Positions 7,261 to 17,517 of a stretch of 64,000 nt of DNA are shown in pieces; the first letter of the stretch is position 1, and each line of letters starts with the position of its first letter. The position numbers and the translations under genes are program-made. Under the pieces are notes generated by a model. It was not told the DNA's origin and searched no databases. It worked only from the letters and a program-made list of their open reading frames with translations. Origin of the DNA: Bifidobacterium boum (lineage in GTDB: Bacteria; Actinomycetota; Actinomycetes; Actinomycetales; Bifidobacteriaceae). The stretch is from contig NZ_JGYQ01000007.1 of NCBI RefSeq assembly GCF_000741535.1, forward strand, positions 186,001-250,000, read 5' to 3'.

Positions 7261-9693
7261 TCACTCCTGCATGCGGCGCAGACGCGGTTCGGCGGAATCC
7301 TTCGCGCCGGTGATGCGGTAGACGTCGAAGACGCCGTCAATCTTGCGCACGGCTGCCAGCAGCGTGTTGAGGTGCTGTGGCTCAGCCATCTCGAAGGAGA
7401 ACTGGCTGGTTGCCACGCGGTCGGACCCCGTAGAGATCGACCCGGAGATGATGTTGACCCCATGGTCAGACAGCACACGTGTCACGTCGGACAGCAGGTG
7501 CGGGCGGTCCAGCGCCTCGACCTGAATCTTGACCATGAACAGGCCCTTGGTGCTGGTCCATTCCACCGGAATCACACGCTCGGGCTGGTGCTTCTCCAAG
7601 TCAAGCATGTTCTGGCAGTCGGTGCGGTGCACGGAGACGCCCTGATTGCGTGTGATGAAGCCGATGATGTCGTCGCCGGGCACCGGCGTGCAGCAGCGTG
7701 CGAGCTTCACCCACACGTCGTCCACGCCCTTGACGGAGACGCCGATCGAATTCGAATGCTTCTTGCTACGTTCCACCTGACGCAGCGGCAGCACCTCCTG
7801 CTCGACCTCCTCGTTGACTTCGGCGGGGCCGGCGTCCTTGACGAGACGGGCGATCACGTTCTGCGTGGAGACCTGGCCGTTGCCGATCGCCGCATACACG
7901 GCGTCGGGGTTCGGGAAGTTGAGCTCTTCGGCCACACCGATCAGCGCCTCCGGAGTCAGCAACGTGGCAATCGGCAGGTTGCGCTTGCGCATCGCGCGCG
8001 TCAGCTCGTCCTTGCCTTCCTCAATCGCCTCGGTGCGGCGTTCCTTGCTGAACCATTGGCGGATCTTGTTGCGTGCCTTTGGGCTTTTCACGAAGCTCAG
8101 CCAGTCGCGTGACGGGCCGGCGGTATCAGACTTCGAGGTGAGCACTTCGACCGTGTCGCCGCTTTCAAGTTTCGTGTCAAGCGGAACAAGCCTGCCGTTG
8201 ACGCGGGCACCCATGGTGCGGTGGCCAACCTCGGTGTGCACGGCATACGCGAAATCAACCGGCGTGGCATCCGCCGGCAGGGAGACGATCTTGCCTTTCG
8301 GAGTGAACACGTAGACTTCGGCAGCACCCAGATCTTCCTTGAGCGAGCCGAGGAACTCATCGGAATCCGGCGTCTCGCTGGTCCAGTCGGCCAGCTGCTG
8401 GATCCATTTGAGGTTGTCCGCCTCGTCAAGCTCCTTGCCCCCCTCGCGTTTGCGGTCGTCCTTGTCCGGATCGCTCAGCGCGCGGCCCGCCTGGCCGTTC
8501 GCCTTGTACTTCCAGTGCGCGGCGATGCCGAATTCCGCCCGCCGGTGCATGTCCCACGTGCGGATCTGAATTTCGACCGGCTTGCCGCCGGGGCCGACCA
8601 CCGTGGTGTGCAGGCTCTGGTACATGTTGAGTTTCGGCATGGCGATGTAGTCCTTGAACCGACCGGGAACCGGATTCCACCGCGCATGCACGGCACCGAG
8701 CGCCGCATAGCAGTCCTGGATGGTGTCGACGATGATGCGCACGCCGACCAAATCGTAGATATTCGAGAAATCGTGCCCGCGCACGATCATCTTCTGGTAG
8801 ATGGAGAAATAATCCTTCGGGCGTCCTGTGACGGTCGCCTTGATGTTCAAGTCATCGAGATCCTCATTGATTTCGGCGATGATCTGCTTGAGGTAGACAT
8901 CACGCTGGCCGGCGCGTCTGGCCACAAGCACGACGATCTCGTTGTAGATCTTCGGGTAGAGCACCTTGAAGCTCAGCTCTTCAAGCTCGGTTTTGATGGC
9001 GTTCATGCCCAGCCTATTGGCGAGTGGCGCGTAGACGTCCAGCGTTTCACGCGCCTTGCGTTGCGCGTTCGCCGGCTTGACGTAGCGCCACGTCCGGGCG
9101 TTATGCACGCGGTCGGCGAGCTTGACGACGAGTACACGCACGTCACGGCTCATGGCGACCACCATCTTGCGGATGGTCTCCGCCTGGGCGGAATCGCCGT
9201 ACTCCATCTTCGAAAGTTTGGTGACACCGTCCACGAGCCCGGTGACGGTATCTCCGAATTCGGCTCGACATTGGGCGAGCGTGTAATCGGTGTCCTCGAC
9301 CGTGTCGTGGAGCAGCCCGGCGGCCACCACGACCGGCCCCATGCCCAAGTCCGCGAGAATCTGCGCGACGGACAGCGGGTGGATGATGTACGGTTCGCCG
9401 GATTTGCGCCGCTGCGTGCAATGCTGGACGACCGCACGACGATACGCACGCTCGAGGATGCTCATGTCCTCGTCCGGATGGTGGGACTGGCACATGCGCA
9501 GAATAGGCTGAAGCGGGTCAAGCGGATCTTCGCTGATCTCACAGCCGAGCATATGCGCGGACTGGAACTCCTCGTCCTGCTCGCAGTGGCCGTCCTGCTG
9601 TGATGCGACCTGCGTCCGATCGATACCACTGTGCACTGGGGACGTTTCCTGCGACTTGGCAGCCTTGCCCTCATGCGATGCCTGGATATCCAT
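7261..9693 (-). CDS. rel: Bifunctional (p)ppGpp synthetase/hydrolase Rel
   Basis: This 810-residue long RSH enzyme makes ppGpp from GTP or GDP plus ATP on stalled ribosomes and hydrolyses it when starvation ends. The N-terminal HD hydrolase domain shows HPLSVAQIL and HDTVEDT (around residues 105-135). The synthetase domain includes GVRIIVDT and a conserved Glu-Val-Gln-Ile-Arg-Thr type strand. The TGS domain starts at VYVFTPKGKI. A helical/zinc-finger region with C-C-x-P-V-P-G-D and a C-terminal ACT domain follow. The start is the ATG at 9693, seven bases after GGGAGG; a GTG one codon upstream is less well spaced. Length and order match actinobacterial Rel. The hydrolase motifs are intact, so it is probably bifunctional. 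Confidence 0.96.
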   Translation of the reverse strand: MDIQASHEGKAAKSQETSPVHSGIDRTQVASQQDGHCEQDEEFQSAHMLGCEISEDPLDPLQPILRMCQSHHPDEDMSILERAYRRAVVQHCTQRRKSGEPYIIHPLSVAQILADLGMGPVVVAAGLLHDTVEDTDYTLAQCRAEFGDTVTGLVDGVTKLSKMEYGDSAQAETIRKMVVAMSRDVRVLVVKLADRVHNARTWRYVKPANAQRKARETLDVYAPLANRLGMNAIKTELEELSFKVLYPKIYNEIVVLVARRAGQRDVYLKQIIAEINEDLDDLNIKATVTGRPKDYFSIYQKMIVRGHDFSNIYDLVGVRIIVDTIQDCYAALGAVHARWNPVPGRFKDYIAMPKLNMYQSLHTTVVGPGGKPVEIQIRTWDMHRRAEFGIAAHWKYKANGQAGRALSDPDKDDRKREGGKELDEADNLKWIQQLADWTSETPDSDEFLGSLKEDLGAAEVYVFTPKGKIVSLPADATPVDFAYAVHTEVGHRTMGARVNGRLVPLDTKLESGDTVEVLTSKSDTAGPSRDWLSFVKSPKARNKIRQWFSKERRTEAIEEGKDELTRAMRKRNLPIATLLTPEALIGVAEELNFPNPDAVYAAIGNGQVSTQNVIARLVKDAGPAEVNEEVEQEVLPLRQVERSKKHSNSIGVSVKGVDDVWVKLARCCTPVPGDDIIGFITRNQGVSVHRTDCQNMLDLEKHQPERVIPVEWTSTKGLFMVKIQVEALDRPHLLSDVTRVLSDHGVNIISGSISTGSDRVATSQFSFEMAEPQHLNTLLAAVRKIDGVFDVYRITGAKDSAEPRLRRMQE

Positions 9694-9776
9694 CACTCCA
9701 CCTCCCTTGACGCGCGTAGGCCGTGTCCGACGCCTTATGCCCGTTGTATCACGGATAGTACCACCATCGCTCGCAT

Positions 9777-10256
9777 TCAGACGCGAGACACCCCTGTCGA
9801 GCCGAATCCACGTTCCGCGCGATCCGATCCCGGCAACACTTCAGCCGGCACGAATGTCGCTTCGACATACCGTTGGATAACCAGTTGCGCGATGCGGTCT
9901 CCCGCATGGAATACCACGGTATGCTCCGGGTCGAGGTTGATCAGCGGCACTTTGATTTCGCCGCGATACCCGGCGTCGATTGTCCCCGGGGCGTTGAGCA
10001 CGGTGACACCTTGCTTGACCGCGAGACCGGAACGTGGATGCACCAAACCGACATACCCTGCCGGCAGGGCGATGGCGATGCCGGTGGGCACCAACACCCG
10101 TTCGAACGGACGAAGCGTGACATCCTCAGCGGCAGTCAAATCGGCACCAGCGTCACCGGCATGGGCGTATCGCAAGGTCTGCTGGTACGGTTCACGCAGG
10201 TACTTGACCAGTACCTCAGTGCTTTCCGGCTCGACGTATCCTTCGTCGACCGCCAT
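9777..10256 (-). CDS. dut: Deoxyuridine 5'-triphosphate nucleotidohydrolase
   Basis: This is a 159-residue trimeric dUTPase that converts dUTP to dUMP and diphosphate. It keeps uracil out of DNA and feeds thymidylate synthesis. The five family motifs are visible: AGDAGADL (motif 1), HPRSGLAVK (2), [10 protein letters not shown] (3, with the catalytic Asp), GDRIAQLVI (4) and the C-terminal [11 protein letters not shown]-loop-like motif (5). The ATG at 10256 overlaps the stop of the upstream DUF4193 gene by one base (TGATG), so the two are translationally coupled. AAGGAG lies 11 bases upstream inside that gene. An ATG seven codons earlier is possible. Confidence 0.95.
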   Translation of the reverse strand: MAVDEGYVEPESTEVLVKYLREPYQQTLRYAHAGDAGADLTAAEDVTLRPFERVLVPTGIAIALPAGYVGLVHPRSGLAVKQGVTVLNAPGTIDAGYRGEIKVPLINLDPEHTVVFHAGDRIAQLVIQRYVEATFVPAEVLPGSDRAERGFGSTGVSRV

Positions 10257-10546
10257 CAGGCCGCGCACTCCTTGCACACCGGCTCGCCGTCTGCCGTCGT
10301 GTACGCCAACTGGCTACGGTGCTTGACCAAGAAGCATTCGGAGCAGATGAACTCGTCACCCTGCATCGGGATAACGGTCACCGAAGCATCCTCATTGCTC
10401 AGATCGGCACCGGGAAGCTCGTAATCTTCGGCGATGGCGTTCTCGTCATCGTCTTCGTTCGTGGTGTTCTGGGTGCTCTTGCCGAGCTCCTGGAGCGACT
10501 CCTCATCCTCGTCTTTGCTGCGTGGGGAATCATAGTCCTGGGCCAT
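10256..10546 (-). CDS. DUF4193 family protein, actinobacterial zinc-ribbon-like
   Basis: This is a 96-residue protein with a very acidic first half and a compact C-terminal half holding two Cys pairs (CSEC and CKEC), which fits a metal-binding ribbon. The size and layout are those of the DUF4193 family, which is confined to actinobacteria and has no firm function. GAGGAGG precedes the ATG at 10546. The stop codon overlaps the dut start, so the pair forms an operon. It diverges from sepH across a 160-base region. Confidence 0.88.
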   Translation of the reverse strand: MAQDYDSPRSKDEDEESLQELGKSTQNTTNEDDDENAIAEDYELPGADLSNEDASVTVIPMQGDEFICSECFLVKHRSQLAYTTADGEPVCKECAA

Positions 10547-10706
10547 CGCATCCTCCTCATGAGTAGTGTGTTACGCGCCATAGAATACATGACCTGTACC
10601 CCGCATAGGATACACGTTTCTCAAACATCGTAAAATACGACACAGTGAATGCGGACGTCGGGGTACTGTAGAAGATGTTCCCAACGACGAGGAAAGTGGT
10701 GCATAC

Positions 10707-11819
10707 ATGCCTGAGAATCCTATACAGGAAGCCAAGTTCGACCATGTCGGACACGATGGCGAACTGGTATTCGCCGTACGGGGCATGCTGTTCAGCGTAG
10801 CCGTGGACGACACGCTGGAACACGCCATCCTTGAAGCGAAACAGGTCAAAAGCGAGCAGGTGCGGCAGGTCCAGCCCGTCCCGACGCCGGGATTGCCAAT
10901 CTCGCAGATTCAGGCGCTCATCCGCGCCGGCGCAGAACCCGAACAGGTAGCGCAACGGTATGGGCTGAGCGAAACCTTGGTGCGACGGTTCTCCAGTGGG
11001 GTTGAAACCGAGAAACAATACGCGATCGAACAGTTCTTCATGCTGCCCGCACCCAAGGATTCGCGCGTACACACCATGTCAGAGCTCATCGAACGCACGC
11101 TCGCCGCCGCCGGAATCGGTATGGAATCCGTATCATGGAAGGCGACACGCCGGGGGCTTGAACCTTGGAAGATCACGGCGCGTTTTGAATCAGCAGGCCG
11201 CCACGTCACCGCGTCGTGGTCATGGAATATGCGCGATAACGCGGTCGCATGCCTGGACGCCACGGCGAAGAAGCTTATCGGTGAGAATCGCGCGGATGAC
11301 ACGAAAGAAGACGGCCCGAACTTCCCGATTTCCTTGAATATTCCAGGCGATTCCGTCAGGTCGGCGCGGATTGAACGCGCGGTTTCCGCATGGCGTGAGC
11401 CACAGGAGACCGATACGGCTTCGGATGCGCCGCAGCGGGGCGACCGCGGGTCCGCACCTTCCACACCCATCCAGCCGGCGACTGCCGGACAGCCGCGGCA
11501 CATGTCCGGCGACACCAGCCCGGCGATACCGGTTTCGCCTTCAGCCCGTCCCGCGGCAGCGGCGAGCGGCAAGCAGGCCGAAGAACAGCCCACAGCCGGA
11601 AAGAATGCGACACGCCAGCAGACTCCTCCTCTGCCCACCAAGCCGGAACACACCGTCGCTCCCGCCGACACGCCGACAGCATCGCATGCGGACCTGTCCG
11701 CCGATACCGAACATCCTCAGGACTCCTCATCGGACGATCATTCCCAGCACGCGTCCAAGCGTGCCCACGGGCGCGGACGCAAAATGCCGAGCTGGGATGA
11801 GATCCTGTTCGGTGACTGA
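10707..11819 (+). CDS. sepH: Septation protein SepH (DUF3071)
   Basis: This is a 370-residue homologue of the actinobacterial division factor SepH, which in Streptomyces and mycobacteria binds FtsZ and promotes its assembly. The N-terminal 190 residues form the DUF3071 domain with a helix-turn-helix-like centre (Q-V-A-Q-R-Y-G-L-S-E). The middle (about 240-355) is Pro/Thr/Ala-rich and probably disordered. The extreme C-terminus ends in the family's conserved PSWDEILFG, the segment linked to FtsZ interaction. The start at 10707 has GAGGAAAG about ten bases upstream. It is notable here because a stand-alone FtsZ-domain protein is encoded seven kilobases away in the island and could share its partner. 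Confidence 0.9.
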   Translation: MPENPIQEAKFDHVGHDGELVFAVRGMLFSVAVDDTLEHAILEAKQVKSEQVRQVQPVPTPGLPISQIQALIRAGAEPEQVAQRYGLSETLVRRFSSGVETEKQYAIEQFFMLPAPKDSRVHTMSELIERTLAAAGIGMESVSWKATRRGLEPWKITARFESAGRHVTASWSWNMRDNAVACLDATAKKLIGENRADDTKEDGPNFPISLNIPGDSVRSARIERAVSAWREPQETDTASDAPQRGDRGSAPSTPIQPATAGQPRHMSGDTSPAIPVSPSARPAAAASGKQAEEQPTAGKNATRQQTPPLPTKPEHTVAPADTPTASHADLSADTEHPQDSSSDDHSQHASKRAHGRGRKMPSWDEILFGD

Positions 11820-11868
11820 TCGCGGATGCCAACGGCGCATAGCTCCGTATCAGGCGTCGTAAGCGGAT

Positions 11869-13086
11869 TCAGGCCATATCCATGATGAGCGGGATATCCA
11901 TCTCCGCCATGCTCAATGACCCGTGCACGCTTGGCAGGCGTGTCGCCTTGTCGTTTTGCGTCCGCGAATCCACGATGGTCACGCGCTGCGCGGCATGAAC
12001 GATGACATCCCCCAACATCGGAATGACGCGGTCGTCGATCTGGCCGAACATTCCGGCGTTGGCGGCTTGCGCACGGGTACGCACTTGGGCGAGGTCGCCG
12101 AGCGCTTCCTGCCAGCGTTGGGCGACTTGTTCGGGATCGGTGTCGTCATCGGTGTACAGCATCGGCGCCCGAGGCTCTCCCCCGACCATGTGCACGCCTT
12201 GGGCAAGCTCGGGATGTCCGGCGACATCGATTCGCTGGTCCGGATCCGTTTGAATCATGCCATGGTCCGCCGTGATCACAATCAGCGTGCCACGCGGCGC
12301 ACGCCGGCGAATCATATGCAGTTGGGCGTCAACGCCTTCGAACGCGCCGACCCAACGGTCGGAATCCCAACCGTAGGCGTGGCCGACTTTATCGGTATCC
12401 CGGATATACAGATAGGTCAATCCCGGCTCTCGCGCCGCTTCACAAGCCAGCCGTATGCGGCCGGTCGGGCTGAGATTGCCGTGATAATCGCTGCCGCGCA
12501 ATGCTGCACGAGTCAACGGTGAATTCGCGAATTTCGGCAGGCCCACGCTTGTGACGCGCACGCCGCGTCCGGTCAGAGTATCGAACACGGTAGGCATGCG
12601 TTGCACATCCTCGGGTTCGGGTGCGTCGCGGAACTGGATGAGCTGGCAGAGCTGCCCGGTATGTGGATTGCGTTGCGTGTACCCGGTCATGCCGGTCAAT
12701 CCCGGGCATGTGCCGGTGCCGAACGTCGCCATGGCGGCGACCGTGGTCGAAGGTGTGCACGTACTGATCGGACGCTGGTTCACGCTGTCGGAAAGCAGCG
12801 AACGCAAGTATGGTGCGTGTCCGATACGCGAAACGATATTCCAGTAGCCCAAGCCGTCTACGAGGACGACGATGACGCTTGAGGCTGTGGGCATGCCCAA
12901 CGCTTCGCGTACTGCGGCAGGATTGGCATGGATGCGGGTGCTGACGGGGCTGCCGATGGCGTCGGATATTGCAGGGAGCACCGAAGACAGGTGAAGCGCC
13001 CCGCCCCGGCTGGCCATCCCGTCACCGTAGGTTGCAGGGGTGGTGAGTCGTAACAATGCTTCATGGTCTGGAACGTCGATACTCAT
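11869..13086 (-). CDS. Alkaline phosphatase superfamily protein (nucleotide pyrophosphatase/phosphodiesterase-like)
   Basis: This predicted metal-dependent hydrolase has 405 residues. Metal and nucleophile motifs are in order: VVLVDGLGYWN (first metal Asp), C-T-P-S-T-T-V-A with the nucleophilic Thr, then D-K-V-G-H-A-Y-G and T-A-D-H-G-M. No signal peptide is seen from the chosen start, so it may be cytoplasmic. The start is uncertain. The ATG at 13086 gives a sensible N-terminus, an ATG at 13095 is equally possible, and neither has a good ribosome binding site. A longer frame to 13173 would leave no room for the parC promoter. It diverges from parC and its substrate is unknown. Confidence 0.82.
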   Translation of the reverse strand: MSIDVPDHEALLRLTTPATYGDGMASRGGALHLSSVLPAISDAIGSPVSTRIHANPAAVREALGMPTASSVIVVLVDGLGYWNIVSRIGHAPYLRSLLSDSVNQRPISTCTPSTTVAAMATFGTGTCPGLTGMTGYTQRNPHTGQLCQLIQFRDAPEPEDVQRMPTVFDTLTGRGVRVTSVGLPKFANSPLTRAALRGSDYHGNLSPTGRIRLACEAAREPGLTYLYIRDTDKVGHAYGWDSDRWVGAFEGVDAQLHMIRRRAPRGTLIVITADHGMIQTDPDQRIDVAGHPELAQGVHMVGGEPRAPMLYTDDDTDPEQVAQRWQEALGDLAQVRTRAQAANAGMFGQIDDRVIPMLGDVIVHAAQRVTIVDSRTQNDKATRLPSVHGSLSMAEMDIPLIMDMA

Positions 13087-13173
13087 ACGCCCCATTGAAG
13101 CACCGCTGCGCGAAAACGGCACGCTGGGTGGGCTTGACGGTAGAATAGACCGGTTATCTGTGAAGGAGAGCAC

Positions 13174-15846
13174 ATGGCATCACACCGCAAGCCGGCACGC
13201 CCATCGTATGATCCGCGGTCGGTCAAGGAGAACATCGTCGAAACGCCGTTGAAGGACGAGATGAGCAAGTCCTTCCTTGAATACGCCTATTCGGTGATTT
13301 ACGCGCGTGCGCTGCCTGATGCCCGTGACGGGTTGAAGCCCGTGCAGCGGCGCATCATCTACCAAATGGGGCAGATGAATCTTACGCCGGATCGGCCGTA
13401 TATGAAATCCGCCCGCGTGGTCGGTGAGGTGATGGGTAAGCTTCACCCGCACGGTGATTCGGCGATCTATGAGGCGATGGTGCGTTTGGCTCAGCCGTTC
13501 GCCATGCGGTTGCCGTTGGTTGACGGTCACGGTAATTTCGGTTCGCTTGATGATGGCCCTGCCGCCTCGCGTTACACCGAGGCGAGGCTGGCGCCGGCCG
13601 CGCTTGGCATGAATGCGGATATCAACGAGGACACGGTTGATTTCACGCCGAACTATGACAATAAGCTCAAAGAGCCGTCCGTGTTGCCGTCCGCCATTCC
13701 GAATCTGCTGGTCAACGGTGCTTCGGGTATCGCCGTGGGTATGGCGACGAATATGGCGACCCATAATCTGGGTGAGGTTGTGCAGGCGGCGAAGTATCTC
13801 ATGCGGCATCCTGACGCCACGCTTGAAGAACTGATGCGCTATGTGCCCGGCCCTGACTGGCCTGGCGGGGGTATCATCATCGGTCGTGATGGTATCCGGC
13901 AGGCGTATGAGACCGGACGTGGCGCGTTTATCACCCGTGCGGCCACGCATATCGAAAACGTCACGGCACGCAAGAAAGCGATTGTCGTGACCGAGCTTCC
14001 GTTCATGGTCGGCCCGGAACGCGTGTTAGAACGGATCAGTGACGGTGTGAAAAATCGCCGGCTTGAAGGCATTTCCAGTGCGATTGATTTGACGGATCGG
14101 CATAACGGCACACGGCTGGTTATTGAAATCAAAACAGGTTTCGACCCCAATGCCGTACTCGCCCAACTGTTCAAGCACACGCCGCTTGAAGACAGTTTCA
14201 CCATGAATAACGTCGCGCTGGTTGACGGTCGCCCGCACACCATGGGGCTCAAAGAGATGCTTGAGGTGTGGATCGCGCACCGGCGTACTGTGATCCGCAG
14301 GCGTAGCGAATTCCGTCGCAAGAAAGCGTTGGAGCGTCTTCACTTGGTTGATGGTCTGTTACTCGCGCTGGTGGATATCGATGAGGTCATCCAGGTCATC
14401 CGCACGTCCGATGACGCGGACAAGGCGAAAAACCGGTTGATGACGGTGTTTGATCTTGATGAGATTCAGGCCCAGTACATTCTTGACCTGCGGTTGCGCC
14501 GCCTGACGAAAATGAGTCGCATTGAGCTTGAGGCTGAACGCGATGAGCTTAAACGCACCATTGAGGGATTGGAGCGCATTCTCGGCTCTGATGATGAGCT
14601 TGACCGTGTGGTTGTCAGCGAGATGGATCAGGCGGTGACGAAATGGGGAACGCCGAGGCGTACGGTGCTGCTTGATCTCAATCCGGATGGGTCGCTGGCG
14701 CCGGTGACGGCGCAAGGACAGGAAGCGGTGCCGGACACTGCGGTGGAAGCCATGCATGCAGCTTCACGCGTATCTGCAGCGGCTGAGGATGTTGCCGCTG
14801 CTGCGGCCGCCCGAAAGGCAGGCAATGAGGAGGATGCCGCCGCCGCATTGCAGTTGGAGGACACGCCGTGCGCTGTGATGATGAGCGCGTCCGGTCTGGT
14901 CGCCAGAACCACGGCGGATGCGGTGGACGTGTGGAAATCCCATGCTTCCAATGGCACGAAGAACAGTGCAGAACGCGCCACCGATGACCAGATTGTCACG
15001 GTGTTCCCCACCACGACTCGGGCACGCTACGGGCTGATTACGTCAGCCGGCCGTCTGGTCTTGGCCGACGTGGCGGAACTGCCTGCATTGTCGGCGCAGG
15101 ATACGCTGTCGGTTGCCGGTGGCGTGCGTGCTGAGGAACTGTTGCATATGACCGAAAGCACGGATCCGGTCATCGGCGAGCGCGTGGTGACTGCCGTGGC
15201 GATGAGTGACGATCAGCCTCCGCTGGCCATTGGCACGCTTCATGGTGTGGTCAAACGGTGGAATCGTGAATCCCCCACCACGATGGACTCGTGGCAGGTC
15301 ATTGATCTCAAGGATGGTGACAGCGTGGTGTTCGCCGCGCCGGCGGCTGATGAGGATCGTCTGGTGTTCATATCATCCGACGCCTCGTTACTCACGTACG
15401 AAGCGGGCAATGTCAGGCCGCAAGGGCGTACCGCGGGCGGTATGGCGGGCATCAGGCTGGCCGAAGGCTGCCATGTGGTCGCGTTCAACGCGATTGAGGC
15501 CGGCAAGATCGCCTGGACCTATGAGGAAGGCGACAATGGCCTGTTCTCCGCGTCCGGAGCAGTGGTGCTGACGGTTGCCGGCGATGCCGAAGCGCTGCCC
15601 GGAACCGATAACGGGGCGGCGAAGGTCACACCGCTGGAAATGTACCCGACCAAGGGCCGCGGCACAGGCGGCGTGAGATCGCAACGCTTCCTCAAGGGAC
15701 AGAACGCGCTGCTGTTCGCCTGGGTGGGCATGTACCCACTGCATGCAAGCACAGAGCACGGCACCCCGGTGGAGTTGCCGAAGCCGGATATGCGTCGCGA
15801 CGGTTCGGGCGTCGAACTCGCCGCACCGATTGCCTTCGCCGGCTGA
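13174..15846 (+). CDS. parC: DNA topoisomerase IV subunit A (ParC)
   Basis: This is an 890-residue type IIA topoisomerase A subunit that breaks and rejoins DNA for decatenation. The quinolone-determining region is [19 protein letters not shown] around residues 80-100. The Ser after Gly-Asp is intact, and the catalytic Tyr follows in [12 protein letters not shown] helical coiled coil spans about 400-480 and a beta-pinwheel C-terminal domain follows. The GyrA box is degenerate (TKGRGTGG in place of QRRGGKG), which points to ParC. An Ala-rich linker (about residues 530-560) precedes the pinwheel. The start at 13174 follows AAGGAGAGC. Its partner parE is at 21270-23690 on the opposite strand. Confidence 0.9.
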   Translation: MASHRKPARPSYDPRSVKENIVETPLKDEMSKSFLEYAYSVIYARALPDARDGLKPVQRRIIYQMGQMNLTPDRPYMKSARVVGEVMGKLHPHGDSAIYEAMVRLAQPFAMRLPLVDGHGNFGSLDDGPAASRYTEARLAPAALGMNADINEDTVDFTPNYDNKLKEPSVLPSAIPNLLVNGASGIAVGMATNMATHNLGEVVQAAKYLMRHPDATLEELMRYVPGPDWPGGGIIIGRDGIRQAYETGRGAFITRAATHIENVTARKKAIVVTELPFMVGPERVLERISDGVKNRRLEGISSAIDLTDRHNGTRLVIEIKTGFDPNAVLAQLFKHTPLEDSFTMNNVALVDGRPHTMGLKEMLEVWIAHRRTVIRRRSEFRRKKALERLHLVDGLLLALVDIDEVIQVIRTSDDADKAKNRLMTVFDLDEIQAQYILDLRLRRLTKMSRIELEAERDELKRTIEGLERILGSDDELDRVVVSEMDQAVTKWGTPRRTVLLDLNPDGSLAPVTAQGQEAVPDTAVEAMHAASRVSAAAEDVAAAAAARKAGNEEDAAAALQLEDTPCAVMMSASGLVARTTADAVDVWKSHASNGTKNSAERATDDQIVTVFPTTTRARYGLITSAGRLVLADVAELPALSAQDTLSVAGGVRAEELLHMTESTDPVIGERVVTAVAMSDDQPPLAIGTLHGVVKRWNRESPTTMDSWQVIDLKDGDSVVFAAPAADEDRLVFISSDASLLTYEAGNVRPQGRTAGGMAGIRLAEGCHVVAFNAIEAGKIAWTYEEGDNGLFSASGAVVLTVAGDAEALPGTDNGAAKVTPLEMYPTKGRGTGGVRSQRFLKGQNALLFAWVGMYPLHASTEHGTPVELPKPDMRRDGSGVELAAPIAFAG

Positions 15847-15860
15847 GCTGAACCCTATTT

Positions 15861-15923
15861 TCTGCTTCCGCCGACGCTCACACCCCACTCAGCGTCGGCA
15901 GAAGCAGAGGGAGTCAAGCTTCG
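15861..15923. repeat. Hairpin-containing repeat, copy 1 (parC/MFS convergent terminator)
   Basis: Bases 15869-15923 match 17236-17290 at 49 of 55 positions in the same orientation. The unit holds an 18-bp stem with one mismatch (TCTGCTTC and GCCGACGCT pair across an 11-12 base loop). It sits between the converging parC and MFS genes, so it probably serves as a bidirectional terminator. Confidence 0.7.
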
Positions 15924-15942
15924 CCGTTCATACCCACGCGGT

Positions 15943-17139
15943 TCAGGCATCTGCACGCTGATGCCGAAGCACCTCATGCATAGCGGTCATCACAGCGAGC
16001 AGGACCAGCAGATACCACGGGTAGATGGCAATGGATGTGTGTTGCGCAATCAAGCCGAACAACGGCGGCATAACCATGGAACCCATGTATGCGCAGGCCA
16101 TCTGCACGCCGACAATGGCCTGTGACAGATCAGCTCCAAAATACGCCGGCGTCGAATGGATAACACACGGATAGATCGGCGCGCAGCCGACGCCGGCGAG
16201 CACCAAGCCACAGCATGCCGGGACCGTTCCGGGCAACGGAAGTACCATCAGCACCAGCCCAATCAACAGGATCGCCTGTCCCATGCGAATCATCGTAGGG
16301 TCGTCGAACCGCATGGTCAGGAATCCACTGATGCCACGGCCGGCAGTAATCCCGAGGTAGAACAGACTCGCCCAGCTCGCGGCGAGGACCTTGTCGACCC
16401 CGTGATACATCACCAGATAGCTGCTCGCCCACAACCCGGCGGTCTGCTCGATGGCGCAATAGCAGAAGAACATGAGAAGAATCGCCTTCGCGCCACGGAT
16501 TCGCAGGACCCCGCGGACGCCAAGCGGCTTTCGCGCTGCGACGGCGCCGGCATCATCCATAGCGGAAGACGTGTTGTCCCTCATGTTGTTCTGCCTGTTC
16601 TTCCACAACGGCAGGCTGAGCACGATAATTGCGGTCAGCACAATCTGGACAATGGCGATATACCGGTACCCCCAATGCCAGCCTTGACCGCGGGATAGCG
16701 CGAAGCCCATGATATACGGGCCGGCGGTAGCGCCGAGCCCCCACATGCAGTGCAGCCAGCTCATATGCCGACTCGCGTAGTGCAGGGCGACATAGTTGTT
16801 CAAGGCGGCGTCCACTCCCCCAGCCCCGAGACCATACGGTATGCCGATTGCGAGCAGGATCCAGTAGTTCGGCGCGAATGAGAATCCGAGCAGCGCCGCG
16901 GCGGTCAGTCCGACACTGGTCGCCGTCACCACGCCCGGGCCGAATCGAAGCGTCAAGCGATCCGACAGGAGCGCGGAGACGATGGTGCCTGCGGAAATCA
17001 CCATCGATATGCCGCCCGCCCATGACATCGGTACCCCGAACTGTTGGTTCATGGACGGCCACGCAGCTCCAAGCAGAGAATCAGGCAGGCCGAGGCTGAT
17101 GAAAGCGAGGTAGATTACAGGAAGCAACAGATTGAACAC
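15943..17139 (-). CDS. Major facilitator superfamily transporter (FucP-like)
   Basis: This 398-residue protein has about 12 hydrophobic segments in two six-helix halves joined by a charged loop around residues 195-225. The N-terminal half carries G-L-P-D-S-L-L-G-A-A-W-P and S-D-R-L-T-L-R-F-G, an MFS motif-A-like loop. The closest resemblance is to the fucose/sugar permease branch, but the substrate is not decidable. It starts with GTG at 17139 behind AGGAG at a nine-base spacing. It is bracketed by two copies of a hairpin repeat. No sugar-metabolism genes are adjacent to hint at its cargo. Confidence 0.85.
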   Translation of the reverse strand: MFNLLLPVIYLAFISLGLPDSLLGAAWPSMNQQFGVPMSWAGGISMVISAGTIVSALLSDRLTLRFGPGVVTATSVGLTAAALLGFSFAPNYWILLAIGIPYGLGAGGVDAALNNYVALHYASRHMSWLHCMWGLGATAGPYIMGFALSRGQGWHWGYRYIAIVQIVLTAIIVLSLPLWKNRQNNMRDNTSSAMDDAGAVAARKPLGVRGVLRIRGAKAILLMFFCYCAIEQTAGLWASSYLVMYHGVDKVLAASWASLFYLGITAGRGISGFLTMRFDDPTMIRMGQAILLIGLVLMVLPLPGTVPACCGLVLAGVGCAPIYPCVIHSTPAYFGADLSQAIVGVQMACAYMGSMVMPPLFGLIAQHTSIAIYPWYLLVLLAVMTAMHEVLRHQRADA

Positions 17140-17209
17140 GCCGGTCTTCTCCTCTCATGGTCGGTCCGTGCCGGTTGATGTTTGCCTGCGCCGGGAGGCT
17201 CCCTCGGCG

Positions 17210-17290
17210 TCGGCAGAACGTTACCACCCTGTCTCCACCGACGCCCACACCCTGCTCAGTGTCGGCAGAAGCAGAGGGAGTCAGGCTTCG
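17210..17290. repeat. Hairpin-containing repeat, copy 2 (between XRE regulator and MFS gene)
   Basis: Bases 17236-17290 match copy 1 (15869-15923). A shorter third piece (CTCGGCGTCGGCAGAA near 17210-17222) precedes it. The stem CCGACGC/GTGTCGG is kept, with compensating C-to-T changes. Its end overlaps the stop codon of the XRE gene. Confidence 0.65.
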
Positions 17291-17517
17291 GCCGCGACAT
17301 TATCCCCGTCATCATCGCGGACCCATTGCAGCACATCGCCCGGCTGGCAGTCGAGCGTGCGGCAGATGCCTTCGAGCGTGGAGAAACGGATTGCCTTGGC
17401 CCGGCCGTTCTTGAGCACAGAGACATTCGCCGGCGTGATGCCCACCTCTTTGGCGAATTCCCCTACCGACATACCCCGCTGGGCGAGCAGGACATCGAGA
17501 TTGACCTGGATCGCCAT
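17281..17517 (-). CDS. XRE/Cro-CI family transcriptional regulator
   Basis: This 78-residue protein consists of one helix-turn-helix domain (VLLAQRGMSVGEFAKEVGIT, then recognition helix PANVSVLKNGRAKAI) plus a short acidic tail. Its layout is that of small regulators paired with DUF2975 membrane proteins. The ATG at 17517 directly follows the TGA of the DUF2975 gene, so the pair is co-translated. The TATCGATA-type palindromes at 18197-18284 upstream of the pair are its most likely operators. Confidence 0.9.
   Translation of the reverse strand: MAIQVNLDVLLAQRGMSVGEFAKEVGITPANVSVLKNGRAKAIRFSTLEGICRTLDCQPGDVLQWVRDDDGDNVAAEA

Noticed and set aside
8221..9603. 460-codon plus-strand frame opposite rel
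   Set aside because: It is fully antisense to the well-supported rel gene and lacks any family motif.
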